Source of the DNA: PCPOR2b sp965220385
GTDB taxonomy: Bacteria > Poribacteria > WGA-4E > PCPOR2b
Assembly: GCA_965220385.1 (NCBI GenBank)
Contig: OZ244825.1
Location: 2,542,001-2,606,000, forward strand
Reading direction: 5' to 3'
DNA: 64,000 nt
Below are positions 16,370 through 24,166 of the stretch, piece by piece. A program made the translations under genes and the position numbers. Numbering within the stretch: position 1 is the first letter of the stretch; every line of letters begins with the position of its first letter. Under the pieces are notes generated by a model that had not been told where the DNA came from, searched no databases, and was given only the letters and a program-made list of their open reading frames with translations.

Positions 16370-18709
16370 TTAACCCTTTGCATCCTGGATTGCCTGCCAC
16401 ACACGATTCGGCGTCAGCGGCATTTCGATATCCTTCACCCCAAACGGCGACAGGGCGTCCACAACAGCGTTGACCATACACGGCGTTGAGCCAATCGTAC
16501 CGGCTTCACCAACTCCTTTGACCCCCATCGGATTGACAGGTGAAGGAGTCACAGTATGGTCTGTCTCAAAGTGAGGTATCTGTGTAGCCTTAGGAACAGC
16601 GTAGTCCATAAATGAGCCGGTCAGAAGTTGACCGCTATCATCATAGACTGCACCTTCGTATAGAGCCTGCCCCAAACCTTGTGCAATGCCGCCATGTACC
16701 TGTCCCGCAACGATTAAGGGATTGATGATATTGCCAATATCGTCAACGCATACATATCGCTGAATATCAATCTCACCTGTATCGGCATCAACTTCGATCA
16801 CTGCGATGTGGGCACCAAATGGATAAGTAAAGTTCGACGGTTCGAAGAAATGGGTTGCTTCGAGTCCCGGCGTCGTATCTGGCGGAAGGTTTTTAGCAAC
16901 GTGCGCTTCCAAGGCGATCGCTGCGAAATCAATCGCTTGATCCGGCGAACCTTCGACCGATATCTTTCCATCTTCAAAGACGAGGTCCTCGGCACTCGCT
17001 TCCATCAAGTGGGCTGCGAACTTTGCCATCTTCTCCTTCACCTCGCCTGCAGCGATAACCATCGCCGTGCCGCCGACAGCAGTGGCTCGACTACCAAAGG
17101 TGCCGATACCGTAGGGCTGCCGTCCTGTGTCACCGTGGATGACCACGACATCGTCAATGTCGATCCCGAACTCATCAGCGATCATCTGTGCGAAGGTGGT
17201 TTCTTGTCCTTGACCATGTGGCGAAACACCAGTCAACACTGTAATCTTTCCGGTCGGTTCGACCCGGACAGTGCTACTCTCCCATCCGCCGGCGGGCATC
17301 GCTATGGACGGTCCCATCCCGCAAATCTCTGCATAGGTGGAGATACCAATTCCCATGTATCTGCCCTGCTCACGGAGTTGCGCCTGCTGCGCTCGTAGGC
17401 CGTCATAGTCCACAATCTCCAAGGCTTTGTTAAAACTCTCTTGGTAATTGCCACTGTCGTAAATGATTCCAGTCGGGATCTCAAGCGGAAATTCTGTCGG
17501 CTCCGGGAAGTTCTTGAACCGAATATCTTTCGCGTCCATTCCCACCGCCGACGCTGCCAAATCAACCATGCGCTCAATAATAAAGGTCGCTTCGGGACGA
17601 CCCGCGCCACGATAGGCATCCGTCGCCATCTTGTTCGTTAATACGCCAACCAGTTCGATCTGGACATTCGGAATCTTATAACAGCCGACAATCATGAGGT
17701 TTGTCAACGTAGGAATGAGCGGGGTGAGCAACTGATAAGACGCACCAAGGTCCGCAAGGATTTTCGCACGGATCCCTGTGATTGTACCATCGTTGTTGAC
17801 CGCAACATCAACGTAGTTGACTTGGTCTCTGCCGTGGATTGTCGTCGTGAAGTTCTCAGTCCGCTTCTCTGTCCATTTCACCGGTTTGCGTAATTGTATC
17901 GCAAGGTAAGAGACAACGACCTCTTCGGGATAAACATTCAGTTTACTCCCAAAACCGCCGCCAACCTCCGGCGCGATAACGCGAACTTTCTGTTCCGGGA
18001 CATCAACGATCAGCGATAACTGAGTTTTGAGGATATGCGGAACCTGCGTTGATGACCAGACAGTTAAGGTGCCTTCGCCCGGCAGATACTCCGCTAACAC
18101 GCCGCGCGTTTCCATCGCGTTCGGAACCAGACGTTGATTTACAAAGCGTTGGGATACCACATGATCTGCTTCTGCAAAAGCCTCATCCGCATCGCCAGCC
18201 TCTAACGGCATCGTGAAACCGATGTTGTCGCCAAAATCATCGTAGATCAACGGTGAACCTGCCTCTACCGCTTTATCGAGATCAGTGATGGCGGGCAGCT
18301 CCTCGTAATCAACTTCGATGAGGTCCAGCGCGTCCCTGGCAATATATGCGTCCGTCGCTACAACCGCTGCGACCGGCTCTCCAACGAACCGCACACGACC
18401 AACTGCTAATGCCGGATGTTCCGGAACCTTAAGGTCTGGGATCTCTGCTCCACAAGGGATGCCCCCGACCGTGCCTTCAAGGTCTTCACCGGTAATCACA
18501 GTAACGACGCCATCCAGATCTTTTGCTGCTGATGTGTCGATGCTGTTAATTGCTGCGTGTGCATAGTCGCTGCGCAGGAATGCACAGTGAAGGGTGCCCA
18601 CCAGCTTAATATCATCAACGTAATGGGATAACCCTTGGACTAAGCGTGGATCTTCGCGTCGCTTAATCGGGGCACCCATCATGCGAGTTGGTGCTGCTAT
18701 TGTTGCCAT
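16370..18709 (-). CDS. molybdopterin-binding large subunit, xanthine dehydrogenase family (CoxL form II-like)
   Basis: A 779-residue molybdenum hydroxylase large subunit. The N-terminus (APIKRREDPRLVQGLSHYVDD) and the ALD/Xdh domains are complete. The active-site loop reads AYRGAGRPEA near residue 370, as in form II CoxL-like proteins, not the AYxCSFR loop with the Cys that binds copper in true CO dehydrogenase. The catalytic Glu lies in VKGVGEAGTIG near the end. CO oxidation is therefore unlikely; hydroxylation of a purine, aldehyde or N-heterocycle is more plausible. AGGAGG precedes the ATG. It is 42 bases downstream of the 2Fe-2S subunit. Confidence 0.93.
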   Translation of the reverse strand: MATIAAPTRMMGAPIKRREDPRLVQGLSHYVDDIKLVGTLHCAFLRSDYAHAAINSIDTSAAKDLDGVVTVITGEDLEGTVGGIPCGAEIPDLKVPEHPALAVGRVRFVGEPVAAVVATDAYIARDALDLIEVDYEELPAITDLDKAVEAGSPLIYDDFGDNIGFTMPLEAGDADEAFAEADHVVSQRFVNQRLVPNAMETRGVLAEYLPGEGTLTVWSSTQVPHILKTQLSLIVDVPEQKVRVIAPEVGGGFGSKLNVYPEEVVVSYLAIQLRKPVKWTEKRTENFTTTIHGRDQVNYVDVAVNNDGTITGIRAKILADLGASYQLLTPLIPTLTNLMIVGCYKIPNVQIELVGVLTNKMATDAYRGAGRPEATFIIERMVDLAASAVGMDAKDIRFKNFPEPTEFPLEIPTGIIYDSGNYQESFNKALEIVDYDGLRAQQAQLREQGRYMGIGISTYAEICGMGPSIAMPAGGWESSTVRVEPTGKITVLTGVSPHGQGQETTFAQMIADEFGIDIDDVVVIHGDTGRQPYGIGTFGSRATAVGGTAMVIAAGEVKEKMAKFAAHLMEASAEDLVFEDGKISVEGSPDQAIDFAAIALEAHVAKNLPPDTTPGLEATHFFEPSNFTYPFGAHIAVIEVDADTGEIDIQRYVCVDDIGNIINPLIVAGQVHGGIAQGLGQALYEGAVYDDSGQLLTGSFMDYAVPKATQIPHFETDHTVTPSPVNPMGVKGVGEAGTIGSTPCMVNAVVDALSPFGVKDIEMPLTPNRVWQAIQDAKG

Positions 18710-18751
18710 AGTATCATTCCTCCTATTTGTGCCCGTGTATCTTGTGTCTTG

Positions 18752-19225
18752 TTATCCCTGCATCTTCTCCGCAGCGTATTGAACCGCCTCAACGATATGC
18801 TGATAACCGGTGCACCGACAGAGATTTCCTTCCAGCCCGTGCCGAATTTCCTCCTCCGATGGATTGGAATTCCGCGATAGTAGCTGATGGGCTGCCATGA
18901 TCATCCCCGGCGTACAGAAACCGCACTGCAAGCCGTGACGTTCCCAGAACCCTTCTTGGATCGGGTGGAGATCTCCATTTTGCGCCAAGCCTTCGATGGT
19001 AGTAATCTCTGCGCCATCTGCTTGGACTGCCAGCATTGTACACGATTTGACCGCCTGCCCGTTGACCGAAACTGTACAAGCACCACACAGGCTCGTTTCA
19101 CAGCCAATGTGTGAGCCTGTCAAGCCGACGACATCTCGGATGTAGTGGATCAAAAGCATCCGCGGCTCAACCTCATGTGTGTGCGCCTCTCCATTGATTG
19201 TTGTATGAATGACTTTCTTAGCCAA
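18752..19225 (-). CDS. molybdenum hydroxylase 2Fe-2S subunit (CoxS/XdhC-type small subunit)
   Basis: A 157-residue small subunit carrying two [2Fe-2S] clusters. The plant-type cluster is bound by GCETSLCGACTV plus a later Cys (SCTML), and the second by CGFCTPGM and CRCTGY. It shuttles electrons from the molybdenum centre to FAD. I place the start at TTG 19225 because AGGAGG lies 8 bases upstream; the frame is open further, to 19396, but the extra 57 residues look non-conserved and cross the promoter. It is first in the S-L-M gene order. Confidence 0.92.
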   Translation of the reverse strand: MAKKVIHTTINGEAHTHEVEPRMLLIHYIRDVVGLTGSHIGCETSLCGACTVSVNGQAVKSCTMLAVQADGAEITTIEGLAQNGDLHPIQEGFWERHGLQCGFCTPGMIMAAHQLLSRNSNPSEEEIRHGLEGNLCRCTGYQHIVEAVQYAAEKMQG

Positions 19226-19303
19226 GGGTGTTGCCTCCTTTTGGACATCTTGCCCCTCGAGTGAGCGGACGAAAATCTGACTTCTCTCTTTGAATTGAAT
19301 GGC

Positions 19304-19332
19304 ATTATAGCAGAATCGTTTTTTTACTGCAA
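19304..19332 (-). promoter_or_regulatory. sigma-70 type promoter for the CoxS-L-M operon
   Basis: On the minus strand, TTGCAG (19332-19327) is followed after exactly 17 bases by TATAAT (19309-19304). The start site would fall near 19296, about 70 bases before the CoxS-like TTG start. This supports the shorter start for that gene, since the longer frame would begin upstream of the promoter. Confidence 0.7.
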
Positions 19333-19411
19333 CAAAAAAACGGAAGCTATTGTCTCCGCTAAATATTGGGGAAAAGTTAATCTCGGATGGAAGCATTCTT
19401 GCGGGCTTTCA

Positions 19412-19443
19412 CAAAAAAGTAACAGTAATGATAAAATAAATCT
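19412..19443 (+). promoter_or_regulatory. possible promoter element shared by the two ECF sigma genes (copy 1)
   Basis: CAAAAAAGT and, 10 bases later, ATAAAATAAATCT lie 73 bases before the sigma-ankyrin gene. Nearly the same two words occur upstream of the second sigma gene at 21949-21971. They could be an autoregulated ECF promoter or a common activator site. The spacing differs between the copies, so this is tentative. Confidence 0.3.
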
Positions 19444-19516
19444 GATTTATTACACGAATTGTCTCAGCGAATTGGGATTATTATAGCGAAACCTATAAAT
19501 AGAAAAAGGGGTTGGT

Positions 19517-21799
19517 ATGGAAGAGCTGGCATCACTTATCAGTCGTGCCCAAGCCGGGGATCTGAATGCCTACGGTAGGATTGTTCAACGGTTTCAAGAC
19601 ATGGCAGTGGGCTACGCCTACTCCATTGTAGGGGATTTCCATCTGGCTGAAGACGCCGTGCAAGAGGCGTTCATTGAAGCATATCCGATCCTCTCAAGGG
19701 TCTACGGTCCCGTTGCATTCCCGGGCTGGTTTCGGCGTATTATTTTCAAACATTGCAATCGGTTGACACGCGGGAAGCGTGCCGAACTCATGCCGCTAGA
19801 AACGATGACCGAGATACCTTCGAGCAGAAGAGACCCGGCGGATGAAATTGAGGAACAAGAAACAAAATCCCTCGTGCTAGCTGCGGTCGCCGCATTGCCG
19901 GAGACCCAGCGTCAGGTTACAACGCTCTTCTATATCAGCGGTTTTTCTCAGAAACAGATTGCGAACTTCCTGGAAGTACCAGTGACAACGGTTGATAACC
20001 GTCTCCGTGCCTCAAGGAAGCGGCTAAAAATGACTTTACAGTCTGAAAGGATGATTGCTATTTTGAAAGACACACTTCATGAAAACGCCCCCTCACGCGA
20101 CGATTCATTTGTCAATGCAATCGGCATCTGTAATGCTGCACAAGCAGGGGATCTGCAACGGGTTCAGGAGATTCTCGCGATCAAGCCAGAGTTGGCAACC
20201 CAAGATATCGCTTCAAATAATGAACACCAACCCATCAATCTTGCAGCGGAGGAAGGTCATGCCGAAATCGTGCGCGTACTGCTGCAAGGGGGCGCAGATC
20301 CGCTCAAAGGGATATACCCTCACCGTGAAGTCACCAGTCCATTGACAATGGCGAGAGACCGCGGACATACAGCCGTTGTTGAGGTTATTGAGGAATGGCT
20401 CAACGAGCAACGGGGCACGACACCAAAGGGTGAAACTTTCACTCGCGCAGCGGCGGATGGCAATATTAACAAAGTCCGTTCATTGCTGGACGAGGACGCA
20501 CAACTTATTGATGCGACTGATAGGAGTGGAAAAACTGCGCTCTTCAAGGCAATTGATCGAGGTGATCTACCGCTTGTGCTGGAACTGTTAGATCGGGGTG
20601 CCGATGTTGACCATAGGGCAGCGGACGGCAGTCGGCCAATCCATCACTGTCTCGCGCACAGTTGGAAGAAGCCGGATGAGATGTACAAAACCTACACTCT
20701 CCTCGCGGGTGCCTTGCTCGCACGAGGTGCAGAGTACGATCTCTGGGTTGCTTGTGGGGTTGGGGATGTCGAAAGCACACAGCATCTCGTCGACGCTTGT
20801 GAGGATAAGACCCAATTCTTCAAAAGCAAAGAGCCATTTTGGGGTGACTATGAGAACCCATTGGTCGTCGCCTGTTTCCGCGGGAATACGGAAATTGTCC
20901 GATTGCTGATTGAGGCTGGGGCAGATCCGGACTCGCCCTTTGAAATTGATGTCGCAGGTGAGCAGGTGAAACAGTGGGGACATCCGCTCTGGCTGGCAGC
21001 AAATCGTGGACATTATGATACGGTAAAATTGCTCCTAGAGTGCGGTGCAAACCCGAACACAGCGGTCTACGCTTCAGGTAACGCCGTATGCTGGGCGTAT
21101 CAATATGGACATAAGCATATCGCAGACCTCATGTTTCAGCACGGTGCTGTTGCTGACCTGTTGAGCTACTGCCTTACAAACAATCTCCCTGCTATTGCCG
21201 AGATTCTTCATCGAGATGCTTCGGAACGCAGAGACTTACTATGGAGCGCGATTCTGGCGGGCAATATTGATGTGGTCGAGATGGGACTGCGCGATAATCC
21301 ACAGCTCGATGATGCCAAGTGGTTTGATCTGTTGGAACAATCCGTACGTGGTTGGCGACTGGGCGATTTGAAAATCAACAACGAAGGATTTGACAGGCGT
21401 AACTACATCACAATTTTAGATATGCTACTTGAACACGGGATAGATCCGAACCTCAGAAATCCGCGAGATGAACGGTTCAACTTCACAATCCTCCATCACT
21501 TGGCTGGTAAGAGTTGCAATTCCAGAACATACGGGCATACAGCGGAAGAAGTGGTTGAATTTGCCCGTATGCTGCTCAATCACGGTGCCGATATCAACGC
21601 AATCGATGACAAACTCAAATCTACCCCTCTCGGCTGGGCTGCACGGTTTGGGCAGAAAAAGCTGGCTGAGTTTCTCCTTGATCAGGGCGCAGACCCTAAT
21701 CTGGCGGATGCTCCGTGGGCGACGCCACTCGCTTGGGCAGAAAAGAAAGGGCATATAGAAATCGCTGAAACCCTCCGTGAACACGGTGCTACAGCGTAG
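19517..21799 (+). CDS. ECF-type sigma-70 factor fused to a long ankyrin-repeat domain
   Basis: A 760-residue fusion protein. Residues about 8-83 form sigma region 2 (DLNAYGRIVQRFQDMAVGYA, HLAEDAVQEAFIEAY, FPGWFRRIIF) and about 122-172 form region 4 (LPETQRQVTTLFYISGFSQKQIANFLEVPVTTVDNRLRASRKRL). After a linker, residues 205-760 hold about ten ankyrin repeats, recognisable from units such as LNLAAEEGHAEIVRVLLQGGADP and PLWLAANRGHYDTVKLLLECGANP. ECF factors normally stop after region 4 (about 180-200 residues). The ankyrin part is probably a protein-binding module that controls the sigma part. No anti-sigma gene is adjacent. A strong terminator follows. The start has AAAGGGG upstream. Confidence 0.92.
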   Translation: MEELASLISRAQAGDLNAYGRIVQRFQDMAVGYAYSIVGDFHLAEDAVQEAFIEAYPILSRVYGPVAFPGWFRRIIFKHCNRLTRGKRAELMPLETMTEIPSSRRDPADEIEEQETKSLVLAAVAALPETQRQVTTLFYISGFSQKQIANFLEVPVTTVDNRLRASRKRLKMTLQSERMIAILKDTLHENAPSRDDSFVNAIGICNAAQAGDLQRVQEILAIKPELATQDIASNNEHQPINLAAEEGHAEIVRVLLQGGADPLKGIYPHREVTSPLTMARDRGHTAVVEVIEEWLNEQRGTTPKGETFTRAAADGNINKVRSLLDEDAQLIDATDRSGKTALFKAIDRGDLPLVLELLDRGADVDHRAADGSRPIHHCLAHSWKKPDEMYKTYTLLAGALLARGAEYDLWVACGVGDVESTQHLVDACEDKTQFFKSKEPFWGDYENPLVVACFRGNTEIVRLLIEAGADPDSPFEIDVAGEQVKQWGHPLWLAANRGHYDTVKLLLECGANPNTAVYASGNAVCWAYQYGHKHIADLMFQHGAVADLLSYCLTNNLPAIAEILHRDASERRDLLWSAILAGNIDVVEMGLRDNPQLDDAKWFDLLEQSVRGWRLGDLKINNEGFDRRNYITILDMLLEHGIDPNLRNPRDERFNFTILHHLAGKSCNSRTYGHTAEEVVEFARMLLNHGADINAIDDKLKSTPLGWAARFGQKKLAEFLLDQGADPNLADAPWATPLAWAEKKGHIEIAETLREHGATA

Positions 21800-21827
21800 A
21801 ACCTTTCAACATTGAAATATGAAATAC

Positions 21828-21858
21828 AAAAGCCGGCCTATCATGGGTCGGCTTTTTT
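21828..21858 (+). terminator. rho-independent terminator after the sigma-ankyrin gene
   Basis: A 10-base stem, AAAGCCGGCC (21828-21837) with GGTCGGCTTT (21846-21855, one G-T pair), an 8-base loop and a run of T ending at 21858. It begins 29 bases after the stop codon and separates the two sigma genes into different transcripts. Confidence 0.85.
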
Positions 21859-21947
21859 GTTGACCATAAACTTCCTGGTAACACACGTTCCCTCCATTTG
21901 CCTCATTCTGCCAGTGCAAACCAAAAACGAAAAAATCACGTCTCAAT

Positions 21948-21971
21948 GCAAAAAAGTGCTAAAATAAATCT
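21948..21971 (+). promoter_or_regulatory. possible promoter element shared by the two ECF sigma genes (copy 2)
   Basis: GCAAAAAAGT directly followed by GCTAAAATAAATCT, 42 bases before the second sigma gene. It matches the words at 19412-19443 apart from spacing. Tentative. Confidence 0.3.
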
Positions 21972-22013
21972 TGGAACTGTGTCTTAATGAGTGTAAGGGA
22001 GGAACAACGAACC

Positions 22014-23444
22014 ATGGCTAACGACGACACGCTCATCCATCGCACCCAAGCTGGGGATGAAGGTGCTTTTTCTGACCTGATGCGAAAGCACTATCCCTTC
22101 GTTTATGCAATTGTTATTAGGATCGTGAAAAATCCTCATGATGCTGAAGAGGTAGTACAAGATGCCTTCCTCAACGCCTATCGAGGATTGACACAACTTG
22201 AGAATGCGACCAAATTCAGAAGTTGGTTGGCGGAGATTGCACAAAATTGTGGGCGAAACTGGCTCCGAAAACAGAGAGGCGATACCGTATCCATCGACGA
22301 AGTAGGCGAACAGATGCTTCAAACGGAAGATTCCTCTGATGAGCGATTAATACGGCAGGAGCAGAGGGAGTTGATTCGTCGGACAATGGAGACGCTTCCA
22401 CAAAAGGACAGGGAAATTGCCCAAGCCTTCTATTTGGAAGGCGCGAGCTACGATGAACTGACAAACGCGCATGGGCTGTCATACAACGCAATTGCGTTTC
22501 GGTTGTCACGTGCCAAACGGCAACTGACCAAACGGTTGCAATATATCCTCACGGGCATCTTTGTTTCTCCTGCAACGACGTTAAAGAAACTTTATTCAGG
22601 AGGTCTAACCGCCATGAAAGCTGGAACGGTGCCCAAGATAACGATCGGTGCAGCAGCATTAGTCGCTCTGATTTTCATCGGTTTCATCGGTGCCCGCCGT
22701 ATCAATGCGCCAACAGTCGAAGAGCGGGTATATTTATCGCCGTGGGAGGACGGCACTGAACGTCCACAAAACAACTCTGAAGGCTTGGCTGCCCAAACTA
22801 ATTCGACCCAAAATATAGAAAGCCGGGACAATCTGTCACAGAGTTCCACAGAGGGAGCGGAACTGGTTGACGATTCCTTGGGTCAACCTGATGAAACGGA
22901 TACAGCACAGTTCACAGCAGAGTCGGAATCTGATATAGAAACGGATATGGATCTCTTTGCCGAGATTTCTACGCTGTTAGATGACGAAGGGCAGCTCGCC
23001 GAAGATATGATGAACGCTTACGTGGAGGCGTTAAGGAATTTTGACGTTGAAGGTATACGCTCATTAATAACAGGGGCTGCAAAGGAAGAGTTTGAGAGTG
23101 CAATGTTGCCTCTCTTGAAAGGGGAGTTACCAAAAGAACTGGTAGATATGTATTATAGCGTGTTTCATGATATGTTGCCGTCAGAGAAGGCGGATGAGAT
23201 GGTAGATGAAATGATTCAGACAACAAAGGAGGGGATGCTACCGGCACTTAAACAGATGTTTAGTTCGGCAGAGGTTGTGAGCAGTGAGTATGTCGACGAT
23301 GAACTCCACTTCCAAGTAAGAATATCGTCACCGGAGATACCGGGAACGTCGAAGTTAGGAATACCGGAGATGCCGAAAATGCCGGACCAACTTAATAAAA
23401 TTCGCAAAGAAAATGGGGTGTGGCGGATTTATTATTCGCAATAG
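22014..23444 (+). CDS. ECF-type sigma factor fused to a membrane segment and C-terminal domain
   Basis: A 476-residue protein. Sigma region 2 spans about 8-85 (EVVQDAFLNAYRGL, FRSWLAEIAQNCGRNW) and region 4 about 125-178 (LPQKDREIAQAFYLEGASYDEL, SYNAIAFRLSRAKRQL). A single hydrophobic segment, about 208-228 (ITIGAAALVALIFIGFIG), is followed by a Ser/Thr/Glu-rich linker (230-310) and a helical C-terminal domain (about 310-476) that I do not recognise. The layout suggests a sigma factor tethered to the inner membrane with a sensor domain outside, possibly freed by proteolysis. ATG 22014 has AAGGGAGG 11 bases upstream; an in-frame ATG at 21987 lacks such a site. Confidence 0.88.
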   Translation: MANDDTLIHRTQAGDEGAFSDLMRKHYPFVYAIVIRIVKNPHDAEEVVQDAFLNAYRGLTQLENATKFRSWLAEIAQNCGRNWLRKQRGDTVSIDEVGEQMLQTEDSSDERLIRQEQRELIRRTMETLPQKDREIAQAFYLEGASYDELTNAHGLSYNAIAFRLSRAKRQLTKRLQYILTGIFVSPATTLKKLYSGGLTAMKAGTVPKITIGAAALVALIFIGFIGARRINAPTVEERVYLSPWEDGTERPQNNSEGLAAQTNSTQNIESRDNLSQSSTEGAELVDDSLGQPDETDTAQFTAESESDIETDMDLFAEISTLLDDEGQLAEDMMNAYVEALRNFDVEGIRSLITGAAKEEFESAMLPLLKGELPKELVDMYYSVFHDMLPSEKADEMVDEMIQTTKEGMLPALKQMFSSAEVVSSEYVDDELHFQVRISSPEIPGTSKLGIPEMPKMPDQLNKIRKENGVWRIYYSQ

Positions 23445-23535
23445 TCATTCAACCACCTCGCAGCTCTATTCCGTAAGGCTTCATTAGTTGAATAGCTCTA
23501 TTCATATTTTCACTAGCATAAAGTAGGAGGCAAAC

Positions 23536-23904
23536 ATGAAATTCCAACAGATCTGTGCACTTTTCTGTTGTATTTTGGTTATCTCTGGATGTGCTTCAAG
23601 CACTTCCTACGACTTTTTTACGACCCGGTATTCGCTTGACACCGAGGAGTTTGACCGGGGTTATAAAGCAGGCATCGCCTTCGCAAAAACAGAGGGGTCT
23701 TTTAACTCCTCACCGAAGGATGTGCCCTCTGCGATGCAAAAGATAATCGAAACCGAGTCGGATTCCTATCAAAAAGGGTTCTTCGCAGGCTATCGCGATC
23801 GAAAAGTCAAGAATGGGAGAACGTTTGACACTGTTTTCTGGGGCTCATACACAATTCTTATGACCGGCGTCATTGTAGCCGATATCCTAAGTGAAGAAGA
23901 ATAG
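23536..23904 (+). CDS. small putative lipoprotein, function unknown
   Basis: A 122-residue protein with a lipoprotein signal: a basic start, hydrophobic ICALFCCILV and the lipobox ISGC with Cys at about residue 18. The mature part has YKAGIAFAKTEG and YQKGFFAGYRDRK, two similar Gly-containing helices, and a hydrophobic segment near the end (SYTILMTGVIVADIL), which could be a second membrane contact. GGAGG lies upstream of ATG 23536. It is 91 bases after the sigma-membrane fusion gene and could be its target or partner, but this is only position. I do not recognise the family. Confidence 0.7.
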   Translation: MKFQQICALFCCILVISGCASSTSYDFFTTRYSLDTEEFDRGYKAGIAFAKTEGSFNSSPKDVPSAMQKIIETESDSYQKGFFAGYRDRKVKNGRTFDTVFWGSYTILMTGVIVADILSEEE

Positions 23905-23937
23905 TGCTTGGCATGTGCGAAAGGCCCTACTCAGTGC

Positions 23938-23963
23938 GTCCCACTTCCGGCTTTGGGTGGGAC
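23938..23963. repeat. hairpin downstream of the lipoprotein gene
   Basis: Arms GTCCCAC (23938-23944) and GTGGGAC (23957-23963) with a 12-base loop, followed by a short CCTTTT. It may end the lipoprotein transcript. The next 60 bases contain TTTTACGTAATTACGCATTA and CACGTTTCAC, words that recur near 15.42 and 61.68 kb and look like a dispersed low-complexity repeat. Nothing else is recognisable between 23905 and 24166. Confidence 0.45.
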
Positions 23964-24166
23964 TGCCTAGCCTTTTACGTAATTACGCATTACGTTGCAC
24001 GTTTCACTTTTTCAGTTTTGCGCTTTACTTCTGACATAAGCCCCATATTTCTATTGCCTTCTTTTCTACCTCGTGATAACATCTATAGTGTCTCAATTTC
24101 ATATGAGCGTATTGGAAATCACACAGTGTGAATCGTCTCATCAAGAACTCCAAAGGGAGGTCTATT

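Noticed and set aside
16808..17398. A 196-codon open frame antisense to the CoxL-like gene
   Set aside because: It mirrors a conserved coding gene and its product resembles no family; a by-product of codon bias.
16370..18709. True aerobic carbon monoxide dehydrogenase
   Set aside because: The active-site loop is AYRGAGR, without the Cys that binds copper in form I CoxL, so CO oxidation is not supported.
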